Source: Dyella lipolytica (lineage in GTDB: Bacteria; Pseudomonadota; Gammaproteobacteria; Xanthomonadales; Rhodanobacteraceae). From it: a DNA stretch of 64,000 bases. Position 1 is the first letter of the stretch; each line of letters begins with the position of its first letter. The notes beneath the pieces were generated by a model. It had not been told where the DNA came from and ran no database searches. It saw only the letters and a list, made by a program, of their open reading frames with translations. Positions 1 to 9,035 of the stretch are shown piece by piece. Both the position numbers and the translations under genes were made by a program. Location of the stretch: the NCBI RefSeq assembly GCF_030160075.1, contig NZ_BSNQ01000003.1, forward strand, positions 2,086,383 to 2,150,382, given 5' to 3'.

Positions 1-484
1 ACACTTCGCCGGCAGGGAAAATGATCAGCGCCTCGCCACGATCGAGCGCGCGATAAACATTGCGCAAGCGCGACGCCGCGCCGCTTCCGAATACGTCCAC
101 CGGTAACAGCAAAGGACCGAGTTGCGGAACCGCCGCCAGCCAGTCGTTGCCGAGAATGCGCACGTCTTGACGCACCGATCCGACCAGTTGCAGCAACGCC
201 ATCGCATCGAGCATGCCAAGAGGATGATTGGCGACGATAAGCACGCCACCCTCGACGGGGATATTCTCCCGCTCGCGCTGGACGACGTGATAACTGCAGC
301 CGAGAAGATCCAGCACCTTGTCGACGAAGTCGAACCCTATCGTATCGGCAAGCCGTTCAAGTACGCGATTGAAACCCGACTCGTCGGCAAGCCGGCCAAG
401 CATGCCGGCCACCGGACGGCGGATCATCGGATGCTGTGCGAGCCACGGTAGACGTTCGGTAAGGGCCTGTTCAACGCGAAGCAT
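1..484 (-). CDS. Lysophospholipid/ornithine-type acyltransferase (partial, 3' end outside window)
   Basis: The first 161 residues are present; the gene runs off the left edge. The N-terminal 85 residues precede an acyltransferase core with NHPLGMLD at residues 86-93, the catalytic His-Asp motif in the variant form typical of the COG3176 'putative hemolysin'/OlsB-like acyltransferases, and FPAGEV at 156-161, the second conserved block of that family. Such proteins acylate a glycerolipid or amino-lipid at the inner membrane using acyl-ACP or acyl-CoA. The chosen ATG at 482-484 gives the natural N-terminus and no longer reading is needed. The gene stands alone, 194 bases downstream of the MarC-family gene on the same strand. 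Substrate cannot be decided from this fragment; a plain PlsC-type phospholipid acyltransferase is the alternative. Confidence 0.75.
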   Translation of the reverse strand, partial: MLRVEQALTERLPWLAQHPMIRRPVAGMLGRLADESGFNRVLERLADTIGFDFVDKVLDLLGCSYHVVQRERENIPVEGGVLIVANHPLGMLDAMALLQLVGSVRQDVRILGNDWLAAVPQLGPLLLPVDVFGSGAASRLRNVYRALDRGEALIIFPAGEV

Positions 485-678
485 GACCGCCTCCCTTGGG
501 TTTAGTCCATGTTGCCGATCAAGTGTGACAACTGCGCGAATTTATGCAGCCAAACTCGTCTCATTCGCAAGAATACACGATGGGCAATGGGCGATTCCTT
601 AAGCGCTTGTTTAAGACAAGGCGCCACGAAAACTCAATGCATCACGACTACTTGGCCGTCGGCCAGGAAATGGACGCC

Positions 679-1290
679 TCAGACGGTTAGATGCAGGTAC
701 GCCGCAATGCCCCCGAGGAACATCTGTACAGACAGGGCAATGAGCAACATGCCCATGACGCGTTCCAGCGCAGTGAGCACACTTTCGCCCAGCCAGCGGT
801 ACAGATAGGTGGAACTCAAAAGAATGACCGCCGTCGCCAGCCACGCGCACAACAAGGCGATCGCCCAATCGACGGTGCGGCCAGGCTCGGAGTTGGTCAA
901 CAACAGCAACGCTGCCATCGCCGACGGCCCCGCCACGCCAGGAATGGCCATCGGGACAATAAAAGGTTCGCCGTCGCCAGACTTGCCGAAAATGCCACCG
1001 CCGTCGGCGGGCGGAAACACCATGCGGATGCCGATCAGGAAAAGCACGATGCCGCCGGCAATGCTGATTGATTCTTCGCGCAGCTGCAGCAACCTGAGAA
1101 TCAACTGACCGCCCATCAGGAACATCAGCAGCACGGCCAGCGCAATCAACAACTCGCGCACCATCACGGCACGGCGACGCTTGGGTGCCACACCCTTCAG
1201 CAAGCTCAGGAAGATCGGGATATTGCCGAGCGGATCCATGATCAGGAACAGCAGGATCGCCGCCGACAATGTCGTCATCTGCGTTTCCAT
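679..1290 (-). CDS. MarC/YhgN-family inner-membrane protein
   Basis: A 203-residue, very hydrophobic protein with about six membrane segments. The N-terminal stretch LIMDPLGNIPIFLSLLKG and the following KRRRAVMVRELLIAL match the MarC family, in particular the E. coli YhgN branch, and the length is as expected (about 200 residues). The family is annotated as neutral-amino-acid-transporter-like, but no transport role is well proven in enteric bacteria, so the substrate is left open. The ATG at 1290 is preceded by AGGGG at a good distance; a second in-frame ATG lies four codons on. It is the first gene of no obvious operon; the SDR gene upstream ends 46 bases away on the same strand and could be co-transcribed. 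Confidence 0.88.
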   Translation of the reverse strand: METQMTTLSAAILLFLIMDPLGNIPIFLSLLKGVAPKRRRAVMVRELLIALAVLLMFLMGGQLILRLLQLREESISIAGGIVLFLIGIRMVFPPADGGGIFGKSGDGEPFIVPMAIPGVAGPSAMAALLLLTNSEPGRTVDWAIALLCAWLATAVILLSSTYLYRWLGESVLTALERVMGMLLIALSVQMFLGGIAAYLHLTV

Positions 1291-1336
1291 CGGATCCCCT
1301 TATGCAGATATCCGCGGCTGCCGCCGCCGGACGGCA

Positions 1337-2104
1337 TCATGCCACGCGCAGGTCGAGCACGGCGCCACGCGCAACGGCAGCTTCGGCACTCAAGAGATAG
1401 ACCGCAGCATCGGCGGTGGCATTCGGCAGCGGCTGCTGCAGCGTGTCCTCGCCGAAATAAGCCGTGCGGCGCAACGTGGTGCGCATCGGGCCGGGCAGCA
1501 AGGCGTGCACGCGGAACGTATCGCTATCGTGTTCTTCGTGAAGGATCGCTACGAAACGTTCCAACGCCGCCTTCGATACACCGTAAGCGCCCCAATGCGC
1601 GCGTCGCACAAGCTCTGGATTGTCGAGTACGAACACCGCCGCGCTATCGGGTGCCGCTGTTAGCAGCGGCAGACAGGCCTGGGTAAGCGCAAACGGTGCA
1701 GAGACATTTACATGCAGGGCGCGCAACCAAGCATCCGGCTTGTGCATCGCGATCGGCGTCAACCCGGCGAAGCTCGCTGCAGCGTGCACGATGCCATCCA
1801 GTCGACCCAGATCGCGTTGCAGGCCATCGGCCAAGGCTTCGTACTCACGTGGCGTGGCCGATTCCATATCAAGCGGATGGATCACCGGCTCAGGCAGACC
1901 TTCGGCAATCATCGCGTCATAAAGTTGTTCGAGCTGGCGCTTGCGCTTGCCTGTCATCACGACGGTCGCGCCGGCGCGTGCAGCGGCGCGTGCTACCGCG
2001 CTGCCCAATCCGCCGTATGCGCCGGTGACCAGCACGACCCGACCGTGCAGCACAGTGCCGGCAGGCGTCCATGCCGCGGGCAGACGGTGTAATGGCAGAT
2101 TCAT
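1337..2104 (-). CDS. Short-chain dehydrogenase/reductase (YciK-like)
   Basis: A 255-residue classical SDR. A Rossmann nucleotide-binding motif TGAYGGLGSA lies near residue 25, NVSAPF in the middle, and the catalytic YGVSK (YxxxK) is intact. The reading frame is open well upstream, but the start at 2104 is chosen because it overlaps the stop of the glutaredoxin gene as ATGA, a typical translational coupling, and because residues before it are shadow sequence. The family resembles E. coli YciK-type oxidoreductases, whose physiological substrate is uncertain. Co-expression with a CGFS glutaredoxin is clear from the overlap, but no shared pathway can be claimed. Confidence 0.85.
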   Translation of the reverse strand: MNLPLHRLPAAWTPAGTVLHGRVVLVTGAYGGLGSAVARAAARAGATVVMTGKRKRQLEQLYDAMIAEGLPEPVIHPLDMESATPREYEALADGLQRDLGRLDGIVHAAASFAGLTPIAMHKPDAWLRALHVNVSAPFALTQACLPLLTAAPDSAAVFVLDNPELVRRAHWGAYGVSKAALERFVAILHEEHDSDTFRVHALLPGPMRTTLRRTAYFGEDTLQQPLPNATADAAVYLLSAEAAVARGAVLDLRVA

Positions 2105-2427
2105 GCGTGATGCTCGCCCATAACGTCGTGCGCCATGCGCGCCAGTTCGCCGGAGGCTTTGAGATCCTCCACGATGTCGCAGCCGCCGATCAGTTCGCCC
2201 TGAATGAATAGCTGCGGGAAGGTCGGCCAATTGGCGTAGTGCGGCAACGCGGCGCGCACTTCGGCATCGGCCAGTACGTTCACCGCGTGAAACGTGGCCT
2301 GCGACTCGTCCAGCGCCTGCACTGCACGGCTGGAGAACCCGCACATCGGGAACTGCGGCGTGCCCTTCATGAAGAGCACGATGGGATGCTCGGCGAGCAC
2401 CGCCTTGATTCGCTCGTTGACGTCCAT
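2101..2427 (-). CDS. grxD: Monothiol glutaredoxin, CGFS type
   Basis: A 108-residue protein with the diagnostic active site CGFS (Cys29) preceded by the KGTP glutathione-binding stretch, then WPTFPQLF and GGCDIV. This is the Grx4/GrxD class, which binds a glutathione-ligated 2Fe-2S cluster as a homodimer or with BolA and delivers clusters to client proteins in the cytoplasm. The ATG at 2427 (MDVNERI) is preferred over the frame's upstream start because family members begin about here. It overlaps the downstream SDR by four bases. The divergent neighbour is iron superoxide dismutase, a functionally fitting pairing of iron and oxidative-stress genes around a shared 110-base upstream region. Confidence 0.93.
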   Translation of the reverse strand: MDVNERIKAVLAEHPIVLFMKGTPQFPMCGFSSRAVQALDESQATFHAVNVLADAEVRAALPHYANWPTFPQLFIQGELIGGCDIVEDLKASGELARMAHDVMGEHHA

Positions 2428-2538
2428 AACTTCAGATTCATCACTACAATGCAGCAAGATCGGTAGTGTACCAGCCGTTATGGCGACCCATACGGCCGCC
2501 GGAACCGTCTTCCTCAGCCAACGCCCCAGGAGTTACCC

Positions 2539-3120
2539 ATGGCGATCGAACTTCCCCCGCTGCCCTATGAAAAGAACGCGCTTGAGCCGCACATTTCGGC
2601 CGAAACGCTGGAGTTCCATTACGGCAAGCACCACCAGGCCTATGTGACCAACCTCAACAACCTGATCAAGGGCACCGAGTTCGAGAGCGCCTCGCTGGAA
2701 GACATCATCAAGAAGTCGTCCGGCGGCGTGTTCAACAACGCGGCGCAGATCTGGAACCACACCTTCTATTGGCACTCGATGCGCTCGCCGCGCGACGGCA
2801 ACGCTCCCAGCGGCAAGCTGGCCGATGCGATCACCAAGGCCTTCGGCTCGTTCGACAAGTTTAAGGAAGAGTTCGCCAAGTCGGCCACCGGCAACTTCGG
2901 CTCGGGCTGGACCTGGCTGGTGCAGCGCCCGGATGGTTCGCTGGGCATCGTCAACACGTCCAATGCCGCCACACCGATCACCGGCAGCGACAAGCCGCTG
3001 TTCACGGTCGACGTGTGGGAGCACGCTTATTACATCGATTACCGCAACGCGCGTCCGAAGTATCTGGAGTCGTTCTGGAATCTGGTGAACTGGGATTTCG
3101 CGGCGAAGAATCTCGCCTAA
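2539..3120 (+). CDS. sodB: Superoxide dismutase, Fe type
   Basis: A complete 193-residue Fe/Mn-family superoxide dismutase, converting superoxide to oxygen and hydrogen peroxide in the cytoplasm. The metal ligands are visible: His27 (FHYGKHHQ), His74 (NHTFYWH), Asp158 and His162 (DVWEHAYY). Gln70 in AAQIWNHTF is the residue that marks the iron-type enzymes (manganese enzymes carry Gln in a different place). No signal peptide. AGGAGT lies just before the ATG. The gene is transcribed away from grxD and converges on purK, with a palindromic repeat pair between them. Confidence 0.95.
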   Translation: MAIELPPLPYEKNALEPHISAETLEFHYGKHHQAYVTNLNNLIKGTEFESASLEDIIKKSSGGVFNNAAQIWNHTFYWHSMRSPRDGNAPSGKLADAITKAFGSFDKFKEEFAKSATGNFGSGWTWLVQRPDGSLGIVNTSNAATPITGSDKPLFTVDVWEHAYYIDYRNARPKYLESFWNLVNWDFAAKNLA

Positions 3121-3142
3121 GAATGGCTCTTTGCGTTCGCCT

Positions 3143-3272
3143 CCTCTCCCCTTCGGGGAGAGGATTGAGGTGAGGGGCTGGGGCTTGCTCCGATCTTCAT
3201 CGAAGCACGCTTCGAATCAACTTCTCCGCAAGATTGGCCCCTCACCCCAGCCCTCTCCCCTTCGGGGAGAGG
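3143..3272. repeat. Pair of REP-like palindromes (BIME-like), sodB-purK intergenic
   Basis: Two copies of the hairpin CCTCTCCCC-TTC-GGGGAGAGG lie at 3143-3163 and 3252-3272. The first is followed by ATTGAGGTGAGGGG and the second is preceded by CCCCTCACCCCAGC, so the two asymmetric tails point at each other in inverted orientation. This is the build of extragenic palindromic repeats common in xanthomonad-type genomes. Lying between convergent sodB and purK, they probably also act as transcription terminators or mRNA 3' stabilisers for both. There is no protein-coding evidence inside. Confidence 0.85.
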
Positions 3273-3278
3273 GAGCTG

Positions 3279-4436
3279 CTATTTCGCCAGCAGATGCAAT
3301 GCAGAAGCGGCCTGCTCTTCGCGCCCCAACGTGCGGGCAACTTCACCGATTCGCGCAGCTAACACCTCAGGTTTTGCCGCACACACCGTCGCATGACCGA
3401 CCTTGCGTCCCAGCCGCGGCTGCTTGCCGTAGTCATGCCAATGCGCATCGACCGTGCTTAGCACCGGCGCGGCGTCGGGCAGTTCACCGATCCAGTTGAA
3501 CATGGCCGAAAAGCCGCGCGCCGATGTATCGCCGAGCGGCAGGCCCAGCACCGCGCGCACGTGATTTTCGAATTGACTGGTGATCGCGCCTTCGATGGTC
3601 CAGTGACCGGAGTTGTGCACGCGCGGTGCCATCTCGTTGCCCAGAAGCTGCCCATCCTTTACGAACAGCTCCAGCGCAAATACGCCTACATAGCCCAGGC
3701 GCTCGGCGAGGATGCGTGCCAGTTCTTCAGCGCGGGCTTGTAGCCCGCCCACCGCCGGCGCTGGTGCCAGGCTGAGACTGAGCACACCGTCGGTATGCCA
3801 GTTCTGGGTAAGCGGCCAGATGCGGAAATCGCCATCGCGCGCGCGCGCGGCCAGCACCGACAGCTCACGCTCGAACGGCACGAAGGCCTCGAGGATCAAG
3901 CCATGCGCACTGGCCTGTGTACCCAGTGCGGCCCAGGCGGCATCCGCGTCGGACAACTGCTTGATGCGGAACTGCCCTTTACCGTCGTAACCGAGGCGGC
4001 GGGTCTTCAGAATCGCTGGCGCGCCGATGGTAGCTAGTGCCCGCTCCAGATCGGCGCGGGTGTCGATGGCCTCGAACGCAGGCGTCTGCAAACCGCACTC
4101 GCGGAACAGGGTTTTCTCGGCCAGACGATCCTGCGCCACCGCCAAGGCACGCGGGTCAGGAAACACCGCAACCCGCTCGGCCAGCCAGTGGGCGGTTTCC
4201 GCTGGCACGTTCTCGAAGTCGAAGGTCACTACATCGACCTCGGCCGCAAATTTTTCCAGCGCAGCGTAGTCGGTCCAGTCGGCCAGCCTAAGCGGCGCAA
4301 CCTGGCCTGCGCAGGCGTCGGCGGCGCTGTCGACCACCAGCGTGTTGACACCAAGCGGAGCAGCGGCAAGAGCAAGCATTCTGGCCAGCTGACCGCCGCC
4401 CAAAATGCCCAAAACGGGCTGATGACGTGCAGTCAC
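3279..4436 (-). CDS. purK: N5-carboxyaminoimidazole ribonucleotide synthase
   Basis: A 385-residue ATP-grasp enzyme that uses ATP and bicarbonate to convert AIR to N5-CAIR in purine synthesis. The N-terminal nucleotide-binding turn [13 protein letters not shown], the ATP-grasp segment [13 protein letters not shown] and [14 protein letters not shown] are characteristic of PurK. The start is a GTG at 4436 that overlaps the purE stop (GTGA), so the two consecutive steps are translationally coupled. Its 3' end faces sodB across the REP pair. Confidence 0.95.
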   Translation of the reverse strand: MTARHQPVLGILGGGQLARMLALAAAPLGVNTLVVDSAADACAGQVAPLRLADWTDYAALEKFAAEVDVVTFDFENVPAETAHWLAERVAVFPDPRALAVAQDRLAEKTLFRECGLQTPAFEAIDTRADLERALATIGAPAILKTRRLGYDGKGQFRIKQLSDADAAWAALGTQASAHGLILEAFVPFERELSVLAARARDGDFRIWPLTQNWHTDGVLSLSLAPAPAVGGLQARAEELARILAERLGYVGVFALELFVKDGQLLGNEMAPRVHNSGHWTIEGAITSQFENHVRAVLGLPLGDTSARGFSAMFNWIGELPDAAPVLSTVDAHWHDYGKQPRLGRKVGHATVCAAKPEVLAARIGEVARTLGREEQAASALHLLAK

Positions 4437-4936
4437 GAGCGGGGATCCGGGTTATCCAGAACAGTTTGGGTTTGCCTGGCGCGATAGGCTTCGACCGCCT
4501 TCGCGAGCACGGGGTCGTGCAGGGCGAGCACGGAGGCAGCAAACAAGCCGGCGTTGACCGCACCCGCTTTGCCGATCGCCAGGGTGCCGACCGGTATGCC
4601 GGCAGGCATCTGGGCAATGGAGAGCAACGAATCCATGCCATTGAGGGCTTTGGATTGCACCGGCACCCCAAGCACCGGCAACCGTGTCTTGGCTGCCAGC
4701 ATGCCAGGCAAGTGGGCAGCGCCGCCGGCACCGGCGATGATGACCTGAATGCCCCGGCCCACCGCCTCTTCGGCATAGCGGAACAGCAGATCAGGGGTAC
4801 GGTGCGCCGAGACGACCCTTACCTCGTGGGGCACGCCCAGCTCTTGTAGCACCTCGGCCGCATGCGTCATGGTTTCCCAATCCGAACGCGATCCCATCAC
4901 CACACCCACTCGCGGTGCTGCAGCTGTTCCCGTCAT
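4433..4936 (-). CDS. purE: N5-carboxyaminoimidazole ribonucleotide mutase
   Basis: A 167-residue class I PurE, which rearranges N5-CAIR (the PurK product) to CAIR. Family motifs are clear: VVMGSRSDW near the N-terminus, SAHRTPD with the active-site His, and [12 protein letters not shown]. The frame also opens at a TTG five codons upstream (4951), but the ATG at 4936 is preferred. The last four bases overlap the GTG of purK. The gene is divergent from the Trm112-like gene, with about 65 bases between the starts. Confidence 0.95.
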   Translation of the reverse strand: MTGTAAAPRVGVVMGSRSDWETMTHAAEVLQELGVPHEVRVVSAHRTPDLLFRYAEEAVGRGIQVIIAGAGGAAHLPGMLAAKTRLPVLGVPVQSKALNGMDSLLSIAQMPAGIPVGTLAIGKAGAVNAGLFAASVLALHDPVLAKAVEAYRARQTQTVLDNPDPRS

Positions 4937-5002
4937 GGTCCGGTCGTCCAAAAGGGGATATTGTACGAGCTTCCCTGCATTGCAACGATACCTGCCGACT
5001 CC

Positions 5003-5275
5003 ATGGACAAGCGCCTGCTAGACATCCTCTGTTGCCCGGTTAGCAAGACGCCGGTGCGCCCGCTCAACGCCAGCGAACTCAGTGCGCTGAACCGAGCGAT
5101 CGATGGCGGTCATTTGCTCAGCGTCGCCGGCACCCCGGTCCAGGGGCAACTGGCGGAGGGGCTGATCACGGTGGACCGCAAGGTGGTCTACCGGGTCGAG
5201 GACGGCATCCCCGTGATGCTGCCCGAGGAAGGTATCGGCACCACCCAGCTGACGGACTTCCCCTCGGCGGCGTAA
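5003..5275 (+). CDS. Trm112-family small zinc-ribbon-like protein
   Basis: A 90-residue protein beginning [12 protein letters not shown] and carrying VSKTPV, then [15 protein letters not shown] near the C-terminus. This layout (LLDIL-x-CP at the start, YP/YRI-DGIPVML at the end) is that of the Trm112/YcaR family (PF03966), small partners that in eukaryotes and archaea activate methyltransferases and in bacteria are of unproven function. Only the N-terminal Cys pair is present; a second CxxC is not seen, as in many bacterial members. The ATG at 5003 is the only start that gives the conserved N-terminus. Confidence 0.85.
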   Translation: MDKRLLDILCCPVSKTPVRPLNASELSALNRAIDGGHLLSVAGTPVQGQLAEGLITVDRKVVYRVEDGIPVMLPEEGIGTTQLTDFPSAA

Positions 5276-5399
5276 GAACCTGCCGTTTGGGCCCCGCCGA
5301 ACGGTAATACTCGAAATCATGACGCCCGGCATAGCGGCGAAACCCGTTTTCGCTTATGTTGAGTAAATCGGCAAGCAGACCGCACACAGGGGTGTGGCG

Positions 5400-7700
5400 A
5401 TGAAAGAAGCCAACGAGCCGTCTAAGATCGTCAACATCAGTCAGCGACTGGATCCGTCCAGTGGTCGCGGCGGCGATCTGTTGAATGCTGTCCGCAGCAT
5501 CGCTTCCCGTCGCCTGCAGCAATACATCGGCAACATGTTCGAACACGTCGACGACGCGCTGTTCGATCTCGCCGAGAAGGCCGAGAACAACGCCGCACAG
5601 ATGCATTACTTCGACGGCATGCGTGAAGTACGCAAACGTCGTCCGGTGATCGAGCGCAGTTTTCTCGCTCAGGTCTCGCGCGAATTGAATGATTTCGTCA
5701 CCGGCAATCACCCCACGACAACTCACACTAGTGTCGCGTCGCCGCTCGCCGGCTCCCCGGAATTGTCGCTGGTGGCCGATAACGAGCTGGAGGAATCGCT
5801 GGCGATCACCAGCCTGATCGGCAAGAACGAGACGCGACTGACGCGCGACCTGTTCGCGGTCAATCAGCGCTTGTCGGTCATCTGCGGTGGCACGCGTATC
5901 GACGATGCCACCAATCCGGTCGGCCCCGCCCTGCTGGCGCAAGCGTTCCGTCAGTCGATGCGCGAACTCAGCGCCGACATGCGCGTGAAGCTGATCATCT
6001 ACAAGCTGTTCGACCGCTACGTCATGACGTCGCTGGACGAGCTGTATCAGGAAATCAACGCCGAGCTGATGCGGGCTGGCGTGCTGCCGCAATTGCGTCA
6101 CGAAGTGGTACGCAACGCCGCTGGCGGCACTGGCGCCGCCGCAGGTGGAGCGGTGTCCGCCCAGGGTGACGCGGCTGCGCCGCTGCCCACGGACGACAGC
6201 GAGGCGTCGGCCGAGCTGCTGCAGACGCTGCGCACTTTGTTTGGAGCGCGCCGCGCACATCCCACGGTTCCGCTTTCGGCCATGACGCATGGGCCGCTAC
6301 CTACCGCCAACGAACTGATCGGCGCCTTGAGCGTGCTGCAGAGTCAGGCTGCCACCGTACAACCGGTGATACAGGCTGGCGCTGGCAGCGTGCTGGACAT
6401 CACCGAGCAAGTGCTGCACCTCAAAGAACAGCTGCTGTCGCAGCTCGGTTCTTTGCGTGGTCAGCGCCCGGGTCAGATCGCCACGATCGACGAAGACACC
6501 ATCGATCTGGTCGGCATGCTGTTCGAGTTCATCCTCGAAGACCGCAACCTGCCGGCACAGATGCAGGTGCTGCTGGCACGCCTGCAGATTCCGTACCTCA
6601 AGGCCGCGATCATCGATCGCAAGCTGTTCGCGCACCGCCAGCATCCGGCGCGCCGCTTGCTCGATGGCCTGGCCGATGCGGCCAAGAGCTGGTCGGAGGA
6701 ATCCGATCGCGACGGGCGCCTGCACGACACCATCAAGGCCATTGTCGATCGCCTGCTGCAGGAATTCGACGACGACATGACGATCTTCGATCGTCTGTCC
6801 GCCGAGTTGCAGCAGTTCCAGGACGCCAGCCGCCGCCGCGCCGAACTGGCGGAGCAGCGCGTTGCCGAATCCACCCGCGGTCGCGAAAAGCTGGAGCAGG
6901 CGCGCCGCCGCGCTGCACGCGAAATCCTCAATCGCATCGGCGACCATGCGCTGCCGCCGCTGGTGCACGGGGTGCTCTCGCGCGCCTGGGCGAACTACAT
7001 GGTGCTCACCATCCTGCGTAAGGGTGAGGAATCCACCGAATTCCGCGAAGCTTTGCGCTTCGTCGATGCCTTCATCGCCAGCACCAAGCCGGTGCGCACG
7101 CCTGAAGCCAAGCGCGATCTGCGTCAGCTGCTGCCCGGTATCGAGCGCGCACTGCGCAAGGGTCTGGCGCAGGTGGCGTTCCAGGAAGCCGATATCGAGC
7201 GATTGCTCGCTCAGCTGCATACCTACTATCGCCAGCAATTGGGCGAAGCCGTGCCAGCCGCCGAACTGCCGCAAACGGTTGAAGGTACGCCTGCCCCGCT
7301 GCCCATTCCGGAAAGCATTCAGCCCATCGCCGAGAGCATGGCCGATCTCGAAGACGAGTCGATCAACGCCGAACCCGAGGCTGCGGCGATCGCACCGGAA
7401 GTGCGCGGTGAACTGGAGCGCGTCAACGCGCTCAAACCCGGCACGTGGCTGGAATTCAGCAGCGAGAACGAGCATTTCGAGCGCGCCAAGCTGTCCTGGA
7501 TCAGCCCGATGAGCGGCCGCTACCTGTTCGTCAACCGCCGCGGCCTGAAAGTGGCGGACTACTCACCTTACGAGCTGGCCACCGTGATGGCGGACGGCCG
7601 TGCGCGAATCCTCGCCTCCAATGCACTGTTCGACCGCGCGATGGACGCCATCGTGGATCGACTCAGCCATGAGGATGGCCGAACCAGCGATACCGAATGA
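5400..7700 (+). CDS. DUF1631 domain protein
   Basis: A 766-residue cytoplasmic-looking protein without signal peptide or membrane segment, rich in charged helices. It matches the general build of the DUF1631 family (about 700-800 residues, gamma- and betaproteobacteria). The N-terminal part contains LLNAVRSIASRRLQQYIGNMFEHVDDALFDLAEKAE-type helices, the middle is helical, and the C-terminal 100 residues carry PGTWLEF and GRYLFVNRRGLKV, a small beta-rich module reminiscent of PilZ-like barrels. That likeness is my inference. An in-frame GTG lies at 5394, but AGGGG sits at the right distance for the ATG at 5400. The last four bases overlap nadC (ATGA), so they are co-translated. Function unknown. 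Confidence 0.85.
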   Translation: MKEANEPSKIVNISQRLDPSSGRGGDLLNAVRSIASRRLQQYIGNMFEHVDDALFDLAEKAENNAAQMHYFDGMREVRKRRPVIERSFLAQVSRELNDFVTGNHPTTTHTSVASPLAGSPELSLVADNELEESLAITSLIGKNETRLTRDLFAVNQRLSVICGGTRIDDATNPVGPALLAQAFRQSMRELSADMRVKLIIYKLFDRYVMTSLDELYQEINAELMRAGVLPQLRHEVVRNAAGGTGAAAGGAVSAQGDAAAPLPTDDSEASAELLQTLRTLFGARRAHPTVPLSAMTHGPLPTANELIGALSVLQSQAATVQPVIQAGAGSVLDITEQVLHLKEQLLSQLGSLRGQRPGQIATIDEDTIDLVGMLFEFILEDRNLPAQMQVLLARLQIPYLKAAIIDRKLFAHRQHPARRLLDGLADAAKSWSEESDRDGRLHDTIKAIVDRLLQEFDDDMTIFDRLSAELQQFQDASRRRAELAEQRVAESTRGREKLEQARRRAAREILNRIGDHALPPLVHGVLSRAWANYMVLTILRKGEESTEFREALRFVDAFIASTKPVRTPEAKRDLRQLLPGIERALRKGLAQVAFQEADIERLLAQLHTYYRQQLGEAVPAAELPQTVEGTPAPLPIPESIQPIAESMADLEDESINAEPEAAAIAPEVRGELERVNALKPGTWLEFSSENEHFERAKLSWISPMSGRYLFVNRRGLKVADYSPYELATVMADGRARILASNALFDRAMDAIVDRLSHEDGRTSDTE

Positions 7701-8554
7701 CATCAGCATTTCGCTTCAACCCACCCGATTCCGCCTTAATTGCATCCGACGTGGAACGCGCCTTTGCCGAAGACCTCGGCAGAGGCGACGCCACAGCCGA
7801 CCTTTTGCCGGCCGCTGCACAGGCCACCGCCCAGCTCACCTGCCGCGAGGATGCCGTCATCGCGGGCATCCCGTGGTTCGACGCGTGCGTGCACAAGCTG
7901 GATCCGAACGCGCGCATCGATTGGCACGTGAGCGACGGCGACCGAGCCGCGCCTGGCTCGGTGATCTGCGACATGCGTGGCAACGCACGCGCCCTAGTCA
8001 GTGCCGAACGCTCCGCCCTGAACTTCCTGCAGCTACTTTCCAGTACCGCGACGATCACAGCCGACTACGTGGCTGCCGTGGCCGGCACGAAGGTGCGCGT
8101 GCTCGATACCCGCAAGACCGTGCCGGGCCTGCGACTGGCGCAGAAATACGCCGTGCGCTGTGGAGGCGGCCACAATCACCGCATCGGCCTGTATGACGCG
8201 ATTCTGGTGAAAGAAAACCACATCATTGCGGCCGGCAGCATTGCCGCCGCCGTATCGGCCGCACGCAAGCTTCATCCGGCGCTGTTGCTTGAGGTTGAGG
8301 TGGAAACCCTCGACGAACTGCAGCAGGCACTGGATGCCGGTGTGGATCGCATCATGTTGGATAACTTCACTCCGCCGCTGATGCGCGAAGCGGTGTCTCA
8401 CACCGCAGGGCGCGTGCCGCTGGAGATTTCCGGCAACGTCGATTTGCAGACGATCGGCGAATATGCCCGTACCGGCGTGGACTACATCTCGGTCGGTGCG
8501 CTGACCAAGCACGTGCGGGCGATCGATCTTTCGCTGCGCTTGAAGATCGACTGA
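7697..8554 (+). CDS. nadC: Nicotinate-nucleotide pyrophosphorylase (quinolinate phosphoribosyltransferase)
   Basis: A 285-residue NadC, making nicotinate mononucleotide from quinolinate and PRPP in de novo NAD synthesis. EDLGRGDATA, SAERSALNFLQLLS, DTRKTVPGLR, KYAVRCGGGHNHR and VDYISVGALTKH are all family signatures, with the substrate-binding Arg, Lys and His residues in place. It overlaps the end of the DUF1631 gene by four bases. Confidence 0.95.
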   Translation: MTSAFRFNPPDSALIASDVERAFAEDLGRGDATADLLPAAAQATAQLTCREDAVIAGIPWFDACVHKLDPNARIDWHVSDGDRAAPGSVICDMRGNARALVSAERSALNFLQLLSSTATITADYVAAVAGTKVRVLDTRKTVPGLRLAQKYAVRCGGGHNHRIGLYDAILVKENHIIAAGSIAAAVSAARKLHPALLLEVEVETLDELQQALDAGVDRIMLDNFTPPLMREAVSHTAGRVPLEISGNVDLQTIGEYARTGVDYISVGALTKHVRAIDLSLRLKID

Positions 8555-8570
8555 CTTGCAGGTCTGGGGA

Positions 8571-8599
8571 GTCGCCCACACACTGTGGGAATGGGCGAC
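8571..8599 (+). promoter_or_regulatory. Stem-loop over the start of the DUF3301 gene
   Basis: GTCGCCCA (8571-8578) and TGGGCGAC (8592-8599) form a perfect eight-base stem with a 13-base loop. The stem's right arm covers the ATG at 8591 and sits just beyond the nadC stop. It could end part of the nadC transcript or hide the DUF3301 start from ribosomes. There is no T-run, so a classical terminator is unlikely. Confidence 0.4.
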
Positions 8600-9007
8600 T
8601 TGGCTACGCTACTGCTGCTTCTCATCCTGTTCGCTATCTCCGGTACATGGCTGACGTTGAGCCGTGCCCGCGACAAAGCCATCCAGGAAGCGCGCTCGCG
8701 CTGCCAGCAATATGGCCTGCAACTTCTGGACGAAACCGTCGGACTGAGCGGACTGCGCCTGCGTCGTCTCAGCGGCCGCCGTGTGCTGGAGCGGCGCTAC
8801 AGTTTCGAAGTAAGCATCGACGGCAATGACCGCGAAGCAGGCCATCTATGGATGATCGGTAACGCGCTGACGGCCCTGATCCTGCCTACGATCGAACTGT
8901 ATACGCCCGAACAAACCGATAACCCGCTGGAGCGAACACCGGTCCCGGAAGATGGCAATGTGTTGCCGTTTCGCCGTCGGTTCCGAGACCGGGATATTCG
9001 TCACTAG
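8585..9007 (+). CDS. DUF3301-like single-pass membrane protein
   Basis: A 140-residue protein with one N-terminal hydrophobic helix (LATLLLLLILFAISGTWL), then a basic segment (SRARDKAIQEARSRCQQYGLQLLDETVGLSGLRLRRL), a beta-rich core and a charged tail. The sequence from ARSRC to FEVSIDG matches the DUF3301 family, a short proteobacterial family of unknown function. Two starts are possible, GTG 8585 and ATG 8591; neither has a convincing ribosome-binding site, and a hairpin covers the second. It lies 30 bases after nadC and converges on sspB. Confidence 0.7.
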   Translation: MGMGDLATLLLLLILFAISGTWLTLSRARDKAIQEARSRCQQYGLQLLDETVGLSGLRLRRLSGRRVLERRYSFEVSIDGNDREAGHLWMIGNALTALILPTIELYTPEQTDNPLERTPVPEDGNVLPFRRRFRDRDIRH

Positions 9008-9035
9008 GACGATGCGCGCCAACCCACGGTGGAAA

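Noticed and set aside
5166-6290. 374-codon minus-strand ORF over the DUF1631 start
   Set aside because: Runs across the Trm112-like gene end and the DUF1631 start; no domain, and both plus-strand genes are well supported.
6297-7475. 392-codon minus-strand ORF inside the DUF1631 gene
   Set aside because: Mirror frame of a gene that overlaps nadC correctly; no recognisable motif.
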